Origin: Alphaproteobacteria bacterium
GTDB taxonomy: Bacteria > Pseudomonadota > Alphaproteobacteria > ATCC43930 > CGMCC-115725
Direction: 5' to 3'
Assembly (NCBI GenBank): GCA_019240125.1
Contig: JAFAYW010000282.1
Location: forward strand, 1-42,769
DNA: 42,769 nt
Part shown: piece by piece, positions 8,387-18,550 of the stretch
How the letters are laid out: the number at the start of each line of letters is the position of its first letter
How positions within the stretch are numbered: position 1 is the first letter of the stretch
Translations under genes and position numbers: made by a program
Notes under the pieces: generated by a model
What the model was told of the DNA's origin: nothing
Database searches by the model: none
The model's input: only the letters and a program-made list of their open reading frames with translations

Positions 8387-8876
8387 CCACCGACTGACGA
8401 TCGCGGCAACCGCCGCGCTCGCGCTGGTGTCGTACCAGCCAGCGCGCGCCGCCGACGAAGATACCACGCTCAAGGTGCCACGTTTTGTCAGCCTGCACTC
8501 GGACAAGGTCAACCTGCGCACCGGGCCGGGCCCGCAATACCCGATAGAATGGGTGCTGACGCGCAAGGACATGCCGGTCGAGGTCATTCAGCAATTCGAG
8601 CACTGGCGCCGTATCCGCGAGTGGGACGGCACCACCGGCTGGGTTCAGGAGCATATGCTGACCGGCCGCCGATCGATCATCGTCACTGGCGGAACGCATC
8701 CGCTGTATCAGCAACCCGACACCGGCTCGGGGATCGTGGCAAAGGCAGAGGCCGGTGTCATGGCGCATTTGCAGGAATGCCGCGGCGCCTGGTGCCGTGT
8801 CGACGCGGGCGACACCAATGGCTGGGTGCGCCGCTCCGACATCTGGGGAGTCTATCCGGACGAAAGCATCCCCTGA
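8379..8876 (+). CDS. exported protein with two bacterial SH3 domains
   Basis: A 165-residue protein with an N-terminal signal peptide (LTIAATAALALVS, cleavage probably after ARAA). Two SH3-like domains follow. The first (about 38-95) carries KVNLRTGPG and WDGTTGWVQEHML; the second (about 100-160) ends in TNGWVRRSDIWGVYPDE. Proteins of this kind act in the periplasm and usually bind peptidoglycan or other envelope components. The start at 8379 overlaps the adenylyltransferase stop by eight bases, implying translational coupling, although a direct functional link to sulfur metabolism is not evident. Confidence 0.8.
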   Translation: MRNHRLTIAATAALALVSYQPARAADEDTTLKVPRFVSLHSDKVNLRTGPGPQYPIEWVLTRKDMPVEVIQQFEHWRRIREWDGTTGWVQEHMLTGRRSIIVTGGTHPLYQQPDTGSGIVAKAEAGVMAHLQECRGAWCRVDAGDTNGWVRRSDIWGVYPDESIP

Positions 8877-8916
8877 AGGATGCCCTCCTCCGAGATCGGA
8901 GAATCCAGGAACCGCC

Positions 8917-9546
8917 TCAGTATGCGGCGCGGCTGCCGTGGATGTCGAATTGCTCGTTAGGCTGCGCCGCCTGAATATCACCTGAAATCTGGCCGCCGCG
9001 CTCGACCTCGATCTCGCCATAGCGGATTGAACCCGCAACGTGTCCGGTGCTGCGCACCAGAAGGCGCTTGCGGGCGATCAAATTTCCTTCGAAGCGGCCA
9101 CGTACCTCGATATCCTCGACAGTTGCCGAGCCCTTGAAGAGGCCGGACTCAGCAATATCGACATCGCGGCAGTTCTGCAGGTTCGCTTCGACGCTGCCTT
9201 CGACGATGAGCTTGTCGCACGAATTGATCTCGCCGGAGAGCGAGATCTCACGGCCGACAATCAGCTTGCGCACGTCGGAGTCGCTAAGGCGCGGGGCTGA
9301 GGACACAGCGGGCATTGCCGGTGGCGGTGGCGCCGGACGCGGTGTCGGGTCGGGCACGCGCGCTGCTTCCGGCATCGGGCGCGGCGGATCAGGGACGCGC
9401 GGTGGCACGGGTGCCGGGGTCCGCGGCAACGGCGCGACATTGCCGCTCTGGGCCGGCGTCCGCGCCGGCTTCATCGGAATCCCCAGATCATCAGATGAAT
9501 CCGACATTTTACGGTCCTCTGTTTCGGATTTCTTGCGGCTGAACAT
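8917..9546 (-). CDS. bactofilin (polymer-forming cytoskeletal protein)
   Basis: A 209-residue bactofilin. About 25 basic and acidic residues come first, then a long Pro/Ala-rich tail (roughly 26-85) and the right-handed beta-helix domain from about 90 to 195. That domain shows the repeating pattern LIVGREISLSGEINSCDKLIVEG, VEANLQNCRDVDIAESGLFKGSA, VRGRFEGNL and the final IRYGEIEVERGGQISGDI. Bactofilins polymerise without nucleotide and organise cell shape, stalks or peptidoglycan enzymes at the inner membrane. It lies 59 bases downstream of an EI24-type membrane protein on the same strand. No partner M23 endopeptidase is present. Confidence 0.9.
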   Translation of the reverse strand: MFSRKKSETEDRKMSDSSDDLGIPMKPARTPAQSGNVAPLPRTPAPVPPRVPDPPRPMPEAARVPDPTPRPAPPPPAMPAVSSAPRLSDSDVRKLIVGREISLSGEINSCDKLIVEGSVEANLQNCRDVDIAESGLFKGSATVEDIEVRGRFEGNLIARKRLLVRSTGHVAGSIRYGEIEVERGGQISGDIQAAQPNEQFDIHGSRAAY

Positions 9547-9605
9547 GGGTGAATTCCGTCAATGACTGCGAGAACAGGCGGGAGTTACGCCCGATCGAAA
9601 CTGGA

Positions 9606-10289
9606 TCAAAACGCGGTAAGGTGCGGCACGGTACGGCGCCACCCTTCGAACAGGTGCACCATGAACGCGGTCGCGACCACCGGCGCAATCAGGTTCACGA
9701 CAGGCACCGCAAAAAGCCCGGCGATGACAACCCCTCCGATATACCACCGTATCGCAAGCCGGTGGCGTACCCGCCGCACTGATACCGGCTCCAATCGGCG
9801 CAAGGCAACCACCTCGAAATACTCACGCCCCAGCAGATATCCGTTCAGCGCGGCGAAGATCACGACATTGGCCACCGGGAAAAGCAGATAAAGCGGCAGT
9901 GCCAATAGGTTAAGGATGATCGTGGCAGCCGTGAGGCGAAGCATGGCCGTCAGGGTCACGGCCACCGATACCGGACGCGCCGAGGGCAGCAGTGGATAAT
10001 CCGCGGCCTCCACTTCTCGAGCGATTCGGTCAAGGAAGCATCCCATGACCAAGGTCCCGACCGCGGGAAACAGCAGCCAGGTGAGGGCCAGCACGGTCAG
10101 CCCGCCCAGCAGATCGACAGTCCAATCGACGTAGCGCCAGCCGGATGGCGTGACATGACCGAGCAGGATCGCCAGTCCCACCCATAAAACCATGAAACCG
10201 GCTACAGCGAGCGAAAGGCTCATCGTGATGATGCGGCGCAATGCAGGGTTTCCGAGGTCGGCGATCGCGCGATAGAGGGCGGTGAGCAT
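9606..10289 (-). CDS. EI24/CysZ-type integral membrane protein
   Basis: A 227-residue membrane protein with about four to five hydrophobic segments (near 21-44, 60-84, 115-150 and 178-212) and the family's C-terminal ending, NGYLLGREYFEVVALRRL followed by a basic stretch. This matches the EI24/CysZ domain family. E. coli CysZ is a sulfate transporter, but many alphaproteobacterial members are uncharacterised. cysK lies two genes away on the other strand, so a sulfate role is conceivable but not shown. The ATG at 10289 is divergent from adenosine kinase. Confidence 0.75.
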   Translation of the reverse strand: MLTALYRAIADLGNPALRRIITMSLSLAVAGFMVLWVGLAILLGHVTPSGWRYVDWTVDLLGGLTVLALTWLLFPAVGTLVMGCFLDRIAREVEAADYPLLPSARPVSVAVTLTAMLRLTAATIILNLLALPLYLLFPVANVVIFAALNGYLLGREYFEVVALRRLEPVSVRRVRHRLAIRWYIGGVVIAGLFAVPVVNLIAPVVATAFMVHLFEGWRRTVPHLTAF

Positions 10290-10423
10290 GGCGCGTTCTA
10301 GACTCTTTCCATCCGAGTGTCTGGCCGTGGGCAGGCTCTCATCGCGGTTCTGCGGGTAAGCGGGTTGCCGCGTCGCGCGCCGCCCGTATACTCCGCCGCC
10401 TTTCGCAATCGGTGAGGATCGAC
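10290..10423. promoter_or_regulatory. divergent intergenic region, EI24 protein / adenosine kinase
   Basis: These 134 bases lie between diverging genes and should hold both promoters. The ribosome site GGTGAGG for adenosine kinase is at 10411-10417. No clear operator is seen. Confidence 0.4.
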
Positions 10424-11419
10424 ATGAAGTCCGCGGCTCTTGATGTCGTCGGCATTGGCAACGCGATTGTTGATGTCATCGCGCATTCCGACGAGCAGTT
10501 TCTCGCGGCGGAAGGCTTCGCCAAAGGCGCCATGACGCTGATCGACGCTGAACGCGCCGAGGCGCTCTATCAGAAGATCGGCCCGGCGATCGAAAGCTCG
10601 GGCGGCTCGGCCGGCAACACGATGGCCGGCATCGCTTCGCTCGGCGGTAAGGGCGGCTATATCGGCAAGGTGCGCAACGATCTTCTCGGCGACGTATTCC
10701 GCCACGACATCACGGCGATCGGCGTGCAGTTCACGACGCCATCGGCGGATCACGGCGCCGGCACGGCCCGCTGCCTGATCATGGTGACTTCGGACGGGCA
10801 ACGCACGATGGGGACCTTTCTTGGTGCCTGCGTCGATCTCGGGCCGGAGGATATCGACGTCGATCTGATCGCCGCTGCGCAGGTCACCTATCTCGAGGGC
10901 TATCTGTTCGACCCGCCACGGGCGCAGGAAGCCTTTCGCAAGGCCGCTGCCGCCGCTCATAACGCGGGAAGGAAGGTTGCGCTGAGCCTTTCTGATCCGT
11001 TCTGTGTCGGCCGGCATCGCGATGCTTTTCGCGACCTCGTCGCGGGGAATGTCGACATTCTCTTTGCCAACGAAGCCGAAATTTGCTCGCTCTACGAGAC
11101 CGATGATTTCTTCAGGGCAGCCCATGCGGTGCGCGGCCATGTCGAAATCGCTGCGCTGACCCGGAGCGAGCACGGCAGCATTATACTGGCGGATAATCTG
11201 ACGCATCAGGTCGCTGCCGCACCGGTGAATCGTGTCGTGGATACCACGGGCGCCGGCGATCTTTATGCCGCTGGCTTCCTCTACGGCTTGACCCAGGGCC
11301 TGCCCCTCCCCACGTGCGGGGCAATCGGCAGCCTATGCGCGGCTGAGATCATCAGCCATGTCGGCGCGCGGCCGGAGGCTTCGCTTCACGAACTTGTCGC
11401 AACCGCCGGGGTAGTGTGA
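10424..11419 (+). CDS. PfkB-family kinase, probable adenosine kinase
   Basis: A 331-residue ribokinase-fold sugar/nucleoside kinase. The first PfkB signature is GGSAGNTMAGIASLGGKGGYIGKV (about 60-83). The second is DTTGAGDLYAAGFLYG (about 273-288), with Asp279 as catalytic base and the Gly-rich anion hole before it. The NEAEI motif near 225 is the usual magnesium/phosphate element. Closest by eye to alphaproteobacterial proteins annotated adenosine kinase, which make AMP from adenosine and ATP; fructokinase or ribokinase activity cannot be excluded. The ATG at 10424 is preferred to an in-frame GTG at 10412 because the ribosome site lies between them. typA follows after 34 bases. Confidence 0.8.
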   Translation: MKSAALDVVGIGNAIVDVIAHSDEQFLAAEGFAKGAMTLIDAERAEALYQKIGPAIESSGGSAGNTMAGIASLGGKGGYIGKVRNDLLGDVFRHDITAIGVQFTTPSADHGAGTARCLIMVTSDGQRTMGTFLGACVDLGPEDIDVDLIAAAQVTYLEGYLFDPPRAQEAFRKAAAAAHNAGRKVALSLSDPFCVGRHRDAFRDLVAGNVDILFANEAEICSLYETDDFFRAAHAVRGHVEIAALTRSEHGSIILADNLTHQVAAAPVNRVVDTTGAGDLYAAGFLYGLTQGLPLPTCGAIGSLCAAEIISHVGARPEASLHELVATAGVV

Positions 11420-11453
11420 CCGTCGGCGGTTGCCGCTTATTTTTCAGGGTTCC

Positions 11454-13277
11454 ATGGACATCCGTAACATCGCCATCATCGCGCATGTCGATCATGGCAA
11501 GACGACACTGGTCGACCAGTTGTTGCGCCAGAGCGGCTCGTTTCGCGCCAATCAGCAGGTCGCCGAACGCGCTCTCGATTCGAACGAATTAGAGCGCGAA
11601 CGCGGTATCACGATTCTCGCCAAATGTACCTCGGTCGATTGGCGCGATATCCGGATCAACATCGTAGATACGCCGGGTCACTCCGATTTCGGCGGCGAGG
11701 TTGAACGCATCCTCAGTATGGTGGATGGCGTGCTGGTCCTGGTCGATGCGGCCGAAGGGCCGATGCCGCAGACCAAGTTCGTGGTCGCCAAGGCGCTGGC
11801 GCGCGGGCTCAAACCCATCGTCGTGATCAACAAGGTGGACCGCCCTGACGCGCGGGTCGCCGAAGTCCACAACGAGGTCTTCGATCTGTTCGCACTGCTC
11901 GACGCGAATGAGGAGCAGCTCGATTTTCCGACGCTATTCGCCTCGGGACGCGACGGTTGGGCAGTCGCCGATCTCGATGAGCCCCGCAAGGATCTGTCGC
12001 CGCTGTTCGATCTGATCGTATCGCATGTGCGGGCACCCATCGCGAACGAGGATGCGCCGTTTGCGATGCTGGCGACGACCCTCGATTACGACCCGTTTCT
12101 CGGCCGCGTCCTGACGGGCCGCATCTTTTCCGGTGTTGCCCGACTCAACATGCCGGTGAAATCGCTAAGCCGCGATGGCCGCGCGATTGAGCAGTCGCGG
12201 CTTACCAAACTGCTGGCCTTCCGCGGGCTCGACCGTCGCCCCATCGAGGAAGCCCGGGCCGGTGATATCATCGCGATCGCGGGGCTGGCGCAAACCACGG
12301 TTGCCGACACGATCTGCGCCACCGAGGTGATGGAGGCATTGCCCTCCGACCCGATCGATCCGCCGACGCTGGCGATGACCTTTTCGGTGAATGACAGTCC
12401 GCTCGCCGGCCGCGAAGGCTCCAAGGTCACCTCGCGCATGATCGTGGATCGGCTGCGCCGCGAGGCGGAGGGCAATGTCGCGATCAAGGTGCAGGAAAGC
12501 GCCCAGAAAGACGCCGTGGAGGTATCGGGGCGCGGTGAATTGCAGCTCGGCGTGCTGATCGAGCAGATGCGGCGGGAAGGCTTCGAATTATCGATCTCCC
12601 GGCCGCGTGTCCTATTGCGCACCGATGCGGCGACCGGGCAGCGCCTTGAACCCATCGAAGAAGTCTATGTCGATGTAGATGAGGAATTCTCCGGCGTCGT
12701 CGTCGACAAGATGAGCCGCCGCAAGGCCGAGATGCAGGAGATGCGGCCATCGGGCGGTGGCAAGGTGCGGATCACCTTCCACGTCCCGACCCGGGGCCTT
12801 ATCGGCTATCATGGCGAGTTCCTGACCGATACGCGCGGCACCGGCATCATGAGCCGCCTCTTCCACGGCTACGCCCCCTACAAGGGCTCGGTCGAAGGGC
12901 GAACCAATGGGGTTCTGATATCGACCGCGAGTGGCGCGGCGGTCGCTTATGCGCTGTGGAACCTCGAAGAGCGCGGTGCGATGTTCGTGTCGCCGGGCGA
13001 GGCAGTCTACCCCGGCATGGTCATCGGCGCGCATAGCCGCGGCAATGACCTTGAGGTCAATCCGATCAAGGGCAAACAACTGACTAATATCCGCACCACC
13101 TCAAAAGACGAGGCGGTTCGGCTGACGCCGCCGCTGCAGATGAGTCTCGAAGAGGCGATCGCGTATATCGAGGACGACGAGCTGGTCGAGGTGACGCCCA
13201 AGGCGATCCGCTTGCGCAAGCGTCTGCTCGACAGTAATGACCGCAAACGCGCCTCCCGCGCTGCGGCAGCGGAATAA
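11454..13277 (+). CDS. typA: ribosome-associated translational GTPase TypA/BipA
   Basis: A 607-residue GTPase of typical BipA length. The G domain shows AHVDHGKTT (G1, residues 9-17), RGITI (G2), [14 protein letters not shown] (G3) and NKVDRPDAR (G4). A beta-barrel domain, EF-G-like domains III and V, and the BipA-specific C-terminal domain with [18 protein letters not shown] and [14 protein letters not shown] follow. It binds the 70S ribosome and assists 50S assembly and stress or cold adaptation. The ATG at 11454 gives the canonical [15 protein letters not shown] start; an in-frame TTG at 11430 is rejected. Confidence 0.96.
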   Translation: MDIRNIAIIAHVDHGKTTLVDQLLRQSGSFRANQQVAERALDSNELERERGITILAKCTSVDWRDIRINIVDTPGHSDFGGEVERILSMVDGVLVLVDAAEGPMPQTKFVVAKALARGLKPIVVINKVDRPDARVAEVHNEVFDLFALLDANEEQLDFPTLFASGRDGWAVADLDEPRKDLSPLFDLIVSHVRAPIANEDAPFAMLATTLDYDPFLGRVLTGRIFSGVARLNMPVKSLSRDGRAIEQSRLTKLLAFRGLDRRPIEEARAGDIIAIAGLAQTTVADTICATEVMEALPSDPIDPPTLAMTFSVNDSPLAGREGSKVTSRMIVDRLRREAEGNVAIKVQESAQKDAVEVSGRGELQLGVLIEQMRREGFELSISRPRVLLRTDAATGQRLEPIEEVYVDVDEEFSGVVVDKMSRRKAEMQEMRPSGGGKVRITFHVPTRGLIGYHGEFLTDTRGTGIMSRLFHGYAPYKGSVEGRTNGVLISTASGAAVAYALWNLEERGAMFVSPGEAVYPGMVIGAHSRGNDLEVNPIKGKQLTNIRTTSKDEAVRLTPPLQMSLEEAIAYIEDDELVEVTPKAIRLRKRLLDSNDRKRASRAAAAE

Positions 13278-13339
13278 AACCGTACTGCCCTGAACGTACT
13301 GCCCTGGGGATCGACGTTACCGTCGCTTCGGTTACGCGC

Positions 13340-13360
13340 TGGCGGGGCCTGACCCCGCCA
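13340..13360 (+). terminator. stem-loop after typA
   Basis: Arms tggcgggg (13340-13347) and ccccgcca (13353-13360) form a perfect 8-bp GC-rich stem with a 5-base loop. A modestly T-containing stretch follows. It is a likely intrinsic or Rho-assisted terminator between typA and fumarase. The same 256-base spacer also holds a 12-base direct repeat (13281-13292 and 13295-13306). Confidence 0.5.
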
Positions 13361-13533
13361 TCCGCGCTTTCATTTGTTCTGAGCAAGGCCTCCGTCGATG
13401 CCGGAATCAAGTGCGGGCAAGGCGCTATTGTGTGGGCCGCTTTGTTTCGTACCCTTGCTGACCCGTGCCGTTACGTCTTGACGCGCGCGAGTAAAGGACG
13501 ATTCTGCGCGGCTTACCGGTTTGGGAGTTCGGC

Positions 13534-15147
<1,614 letters not shown>

Positions 15148-15175
15148 GCGGACGCGGGGCCGCAAGGTGGGCTGA

Positions 15176-15706
15176 TTGGCGAACGATGCCCTTCCCGAGG
15201 CGCTATTCAGCGGCGAGAAGACGGCTTGGGAGGCCTTTGTCCGGCGCTTTGGCGGTCTGATCGTCGCCGCGGTGCGGGCAGTAAGCCAAACGTCAGGCGA
15301 CCTGGAGGACCTGACGCAGGAAGTCTTCGTTCGCCTGTGTAAGGATAATTTTCGCCTGCTGCGGACTTATGATCCAACGCGCGCCGGGCTTTCGACGTGG
15401 CTGACAATCGTTGCCCGCAGCACGGCGCGTGATGCGTTGCGACGACGCCGCGCTGAATCGGTACCGCTCGACGCGGTTCCGGAGGCGCATCTCGCGGTGG
15501 ACGCGGTCGAGCCGGTACAGAAGCTGAAGTTGCCGGAGGCATTGTTGTCGCCGCGGCAGCGCGAGATCCTGGCAATGCTGTACGATCGCGAGATGGATGT
15601 CGCGGAAGTTGCCAAGGCGCTGGGCATTGACGCTCAGACCGTGCGCAGCGCGCACCACAAGGCAATGGTCAAGTTGCGGGCTCACTTCAAAGCAGATTTA
15701 AACTAG
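15176..15706 (+). CDS. ECF-type RNA polymerase sigma factor
   Basis: A 176-residue extracytoplasmic-function sigma factor. Region 2 (about 15-90) contains GDLEDLTQEVFVRL and the DNA-melting segment GLSTWLTIVARSTARDALRRRR. Region 4 (about 118-172) contains LSPRQREILAMLYDREMDVAEVAKALGIDAQTVRSAHHKAMVKLR. The start is a TTG at 15176 with AAGGTGG upstream at 15163-15169. The next two genes encode a one-TM protein and a periplasmic LTxxQ protein, an order resembling sigma/anti-sigma/periplasmic sensor modules such as CnrH-CnrY-CnrX of Cupriavidus. The regulon and signal are unknown. Confidence 0.85.
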   Translation: MANDALPEALFSGEKTAWEAFVRRFGGLIVAAVRAVSQTSGDLEDLTQEVFVRLCKDNFRLLRTYDPTRAGLSTWLTIVARSTARDALRRRRAESVPLDAVPEAHLAVDAVEPVQKLKLPEALLSPRQREILAMLYDREMDVAEVAKALGIDAQTVRSAHHKAMVKLRAHFKADLN

Positions 15707-15775
15707 GTATGCGCGAACCGCAGGTTGCGGGGATACTGGCGTTTCTTTCGCCGTAGAATAGGGCGTGAGGAGAGT

Positions 15776-16321
15776 ATGGTAGGTCAGGTTATTCGTTTGC
15801 CGCAGGCTGCTGCGCCCGATCGGTCAGATGGCGAAATCTGGCGTCTGAGCCGTGCGCGCGAGACGGACGACATCGAGGCGGAGCGTTTTCTGACGCTGGC
15901 CGCGGCCGCCGATCAGCGACTAGACGAAGAGGATCAGGCGCTCGTCGCCGAGTGGCTCGCGCATGATGCCTTCCTGCATTCCGATATAGCGGCGGCAGGC
16001 GCGGCGGCCGACGGCTCCGGTGAGGCTGTCCCAGAAACCATCCTGACACGCGCGATCGCGCTGGTGCCGGAAAAACAGGATGGCAATGTCATCGCATTGC
16101 AGCCGCGCCTCCGCACCATGCGGGCGCTCGGCGAGTGGGCCGGCTGGGGCAGCTTTGTCGCCGCAATGGCAGTGGCGAGCTGGCTGGGCTTTACTCTCGG
16201 GGTCGATACGTCACGCTCGCTAAGTCCGACTGAACAGTCAGCCGAGGGGGACGGGTTGCACGAACTGCTTGACCCCTCCAGTAACTTCCTGCGTGAGCTG
16301 AACGACGGCGCCCAAACGTGA
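15776..16321 (+). CDS. probable one-TM anti-sigma factor
   Basis: A 181-residue protein with a cytoplasmic N-terminal region, one hydrophobic segment at about 124-143 and a short periplasmic tail. Residues 36-72 (ERFLTLAAAADQRLDEEDQ and the helix after it) resemble the short anti-sigma N-terminal helices of FecR/DUF4880-type proteins. There is no zinc HxxxCxxC motif. Position directly after an ECF sigma gene and overlap of its stop with the next gene (TGA inside GTGA) make an anti-sigma role likely, but this rests mainly on context. The ATG at 15776 follows GTGAGGAGA. Confidence 0.6.
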   Translation: MVGQVIRLPQAAAPDRSDGEIWRLSRARETDDIEAERFLTLAAAADQRLDEEDQALVAEWLAHDAFLHSDIAAAGAAADGSGEAVPETILTRAIALVPEKQDGNVIALQPRLRTMRALGEWAGWGSFVAAMAVASWLGFTLGVDTSRSLSPTEQSAEGDGLHELLDPSSNFLRELNDGAQT

Positions 16322-16827
16322 GTTCGACCATGGCTGGCGTCACTGTCAGGACCGGCTGGTCGCGACACCGCCTGCTGACGGGGCTGCTGATCGTCTCCGC
16401 CGTCCTGAACGCCTTCTTCATTGGGGGTGCGCTTTGGATACGGCTACACCCGCCGCCGGAGTGGCCGCCGCATCCCGGAAACTGGCTTGGCGAACTCCGC
16501 CAGGATCTCGATCTGACGCCGCAGCAACGCACGGCGTTTCAGCAGTATTCGCTGGCGATGCGCGAGCGCAATCAGCTGATGCGTCAGGAAGTGGGGCCGC
16601 TTATCGCGAATGCTTGGGAAGAGATTGGCAAACCGGCGCCCGACCATACCAAGATCGATCAGTTCTTCGACGAAGCCGCCGAGCGTCGGCGCTTGTTTCA
16701 GCGCGACATCACCAAAGATACACTGACCTTTCTGTCGGCTCTCACCCCGGCGCAGCGCGACAAGTTCCTTAAGATGGCGCGCGAGAGGCGGCCGCCATGG
16801 ACGCGCGACCTGCCGCCGGCCCACTGA
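16318..16827 (+). CDS. periplasmic LTxxQ/CnrX-like sensor protein
   Basis: A 169-residue protein with an N-terminal signal anchor (about 19-40) and a helical periplasmic domain. LTPQQ (66-70) and LTPAQ (142-146) are the paired LTxxQ motifs of the CpxP/Spy/CnrX superfamily, commonly annotated periplasmic heavy-metal sensor. Few metal ligands are present (no cysteine, scattered histidines), so metal sensing is doubtful; envelope or misfolding sensing would also fit. The start is a GTG at 16318 overlapping the upstream stop, with an alternative ATG at 16330 in frame. It completes the sigma/anti-sigma/sensor trio. Confidence 0.7.
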   Translation: MSSTMAGVTVRTGWSRHRLLTGLLIVSAVLNAFFIGGALWIRLHPPPEWPPHPGNWLGELRQDLDLTPQQRTAFQQYSLAMRERNQLMRQEVGPLIANAWEEIGKPAPDHTKIDQFFDEAAERRRLFQRDITKDTLTFLSALTPAQRDKFLKMARERRPPWTRDLPPAH

Positions 16828-16924
16828 CAGAATGGCGTTTGCCTGTGACGGCATGAGGCGGCGCGGCTGACAACAAACGTGCTATGTCAATGCGGTCCGC
16901 CTCGATCAGGCTCCCGCCTTGCCC

Positions 16925-18547
16925 ATGCGCCGTCTCTTCATTCTTGCGTTTCTAGCGTTGTTTGCCGATGCCTCGCTGCTGCCGGTCGGTGGACGGGCGG
17001 ACGGCATCACCGTGCCGGGACGCCTCACGCATCCTGACGGCTCATCGATCCTGATAGAGGCGATCCAGGCGCGCGACGATTCCATTGTGCTTGCGGTGAC
17101 AATCGCCAATCCCAGCCCGCGCGACATCGTGCTCAACGCCAGACGCAGCTTCGTTCTCAAGGACGGCGCGCGCGGGGTCCACTATCTCAACCCTCCGAGC
17201 GACAACCCGGAGCTGCGCATCGCGGCGGGCTCCCAGGTCAGGGGACAGCTCGTATTTGTCGGGCCTCCGGATCCCGGCGGTCGCCAGCTGGTGATTTCGG
17301 TCAACGATGGCATTGGCACGACCGATAACCCCAATGACGACATTCCTGCTTTCCGTGCGGTGATCGCCGCCAGAGCGGGCAGCGACCATGCGCCGGTACT
17401 CGCCCAAGCCGAGCACCCTGATGGTGTAACCCTCTCGATCTCGCGCGCCGAGGCGACGCCGAACGGTTGCCTCGTCTCGTTCCTCGCGGCCAATGGCAAT
17501 GAAAAGCCCATTCTGCTCAACCGCAAAAACGGGCTGATGCTGGGCGATGCGCAAGGCGCGAGAGCGGCCGTGCGACCGCCAGCCGGCAATTCCGAGCTGA
17601 CGATTCCGCCAGACAACCGCATCAGCGGGCAGCTCCTGTTTCCCTGCCAGAGCCTCGATGCGAAGTCCCCGTTGACCCTCACGTCAAACAGCGGTTCGGG
17701 CGGCACGGCCGACAACCCGTTCGAAACATGGCCCGTGCTGACCTTATCGCTGCGGCCTACCCCGTCGGACGATAGCTCGGCCGATGCGTCGTCTGTCACG
17801 ACCTCCCCGATCGATCGATCGCGCCTCGTGCCAATGAACGCGGTGGCTGACAGCAGGTCGGGGACGCCGCCATCGGCCGCCAACGCGGCACCGTCGCCGC
17901 TGGCCGCCCCGCCGCCTCAAACCGTAACGCCTCAAACCGTAACGCCTCAGGCCGCTACGCCTCCGGCCGCCACGCCGGCGCGGCCACCCCAGCCGGCGCC
18001 GATAACCCCGGCAGCGCCCTCACCGGTGACGGCGGCACCATCCGCGGCCGCGCCAGCCGCGCCACCGGCAAGCCCCGCACCCCTTAGCAGACACGCGCCG
18101 CGCAGTCTGGCGCAATTGAAAGCCGCGCTGCATGTCGAGAGCATCGACCATGGCTTTCGGCTTGTCGTTGCGGCCGATGATCTGTTCGGGCTGAACGGCG
18201 CGTCGCTGCAAGCGGAAGCCGACAGCGAATTGCAGGATATCGCCCAGCTGATCGCCGATACCCACACGCGTGACGTTGTGATTGCCGGTCATACCGATTC
18301 GAACGGCAACGACGACGACAATCAGAAACTATCGCAGCAGCGCGCCGACGCCGTCGGAGGCTGGCTGACCGCGCATGGCGGCAAACGGCCGGCGGAGTTT
18401 GTCGAAAAAGGCTATGGCCGGACCCGTCCGATGGCGCCAAACCACAACGCGGACGGCTCCGACAATCCTCAGGGTCGCGCCAAAAACCGGCGGATCGAGA
18501 TCACGCTGATGCGAGCATCTGACGATGCGAGCCGCGAGACGCCCTGA
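16925..18547 (+). CDS. OmpA-family peptidoglycan-binding protein with duplicated N-terminal domain
   Basis: A 540-residue exported protein. A signal peptide (about 1-25) is followed by two homologous beta-type domains (about 27-150 and 160-278). These share a LNxxxxxxL...DxxG block and GxxDNP near their ends. A Pro/Ala/Thr-rich linker (about 280-392) follows, then an OmpA C-terminal domain (about 398-530) with VVIAGHTDSNGNDDDNQKLSQQRADAV and KNRRIEI. The OmpA domain binds diaminopimelate in peptidoglycan, so the protein probably tethers the wall to something the duplicated domains recognise. It lies 97 bases after the sensor trio. The start at 16925 lacks a strong ribosome site; a TTG at 16919 is also possible. 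Confidence 0.8.
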   Translation: MRRLFILAFLALFADASLLPVGGRADGITVPGRLTHPDGSSILIEAIQARDDSIVLAVTIANPSPRDIVLNARRSFVLKDGARGVHYLNPPSDNPELRIAAGSQVRGQLVFVGPPDPGGRQLVISVNDGIGTTDNPNDDIPAFRAVIAARAGSDHAPVLAQAEHPDGVTLSISRAEATPNGCLVSFLAANGNEKPILLNRKNGLMLGDAQGARAAVRPPAGNSELTIPPDNRISGQLLFPCQSLDAKSPLTLTSNSGSGGTADNPFETWPVLTLSLRPTPSDDSSADASSVTTSPIDRSRLVPMNAVADSRSGTPPSAANAAPSPLAAPPPQTVTPQTVTPQAATPPAATPARPPQPAPITPAAPSPVTAAPSAAAPAAPPASPAPLSRHAPRSLAQLKAALHVESIDHGFRLVVAADDLFGLNGASLQAEADSELQDIAQLIADTHTRDVVIAGHTDSNGNDDDNQKLSQQRADAVGGWLTAHGGKRPAEFVEKGYGRTRPMAPNHNADGSDNPQGRAKNRRIEITLMRASDDASRETP

Positions 18548-18550
18548 CCA

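Noticed and set aside
17912..17955. short direct repeats cctcaaaccgtaacg as a possible CRISPR or regulatory array
   Set aside because: They are in frame and encode the Pro-Gln-Thr-Val-Thr linker repeats of the OmpA-type protein; there are no spacers of constant length.
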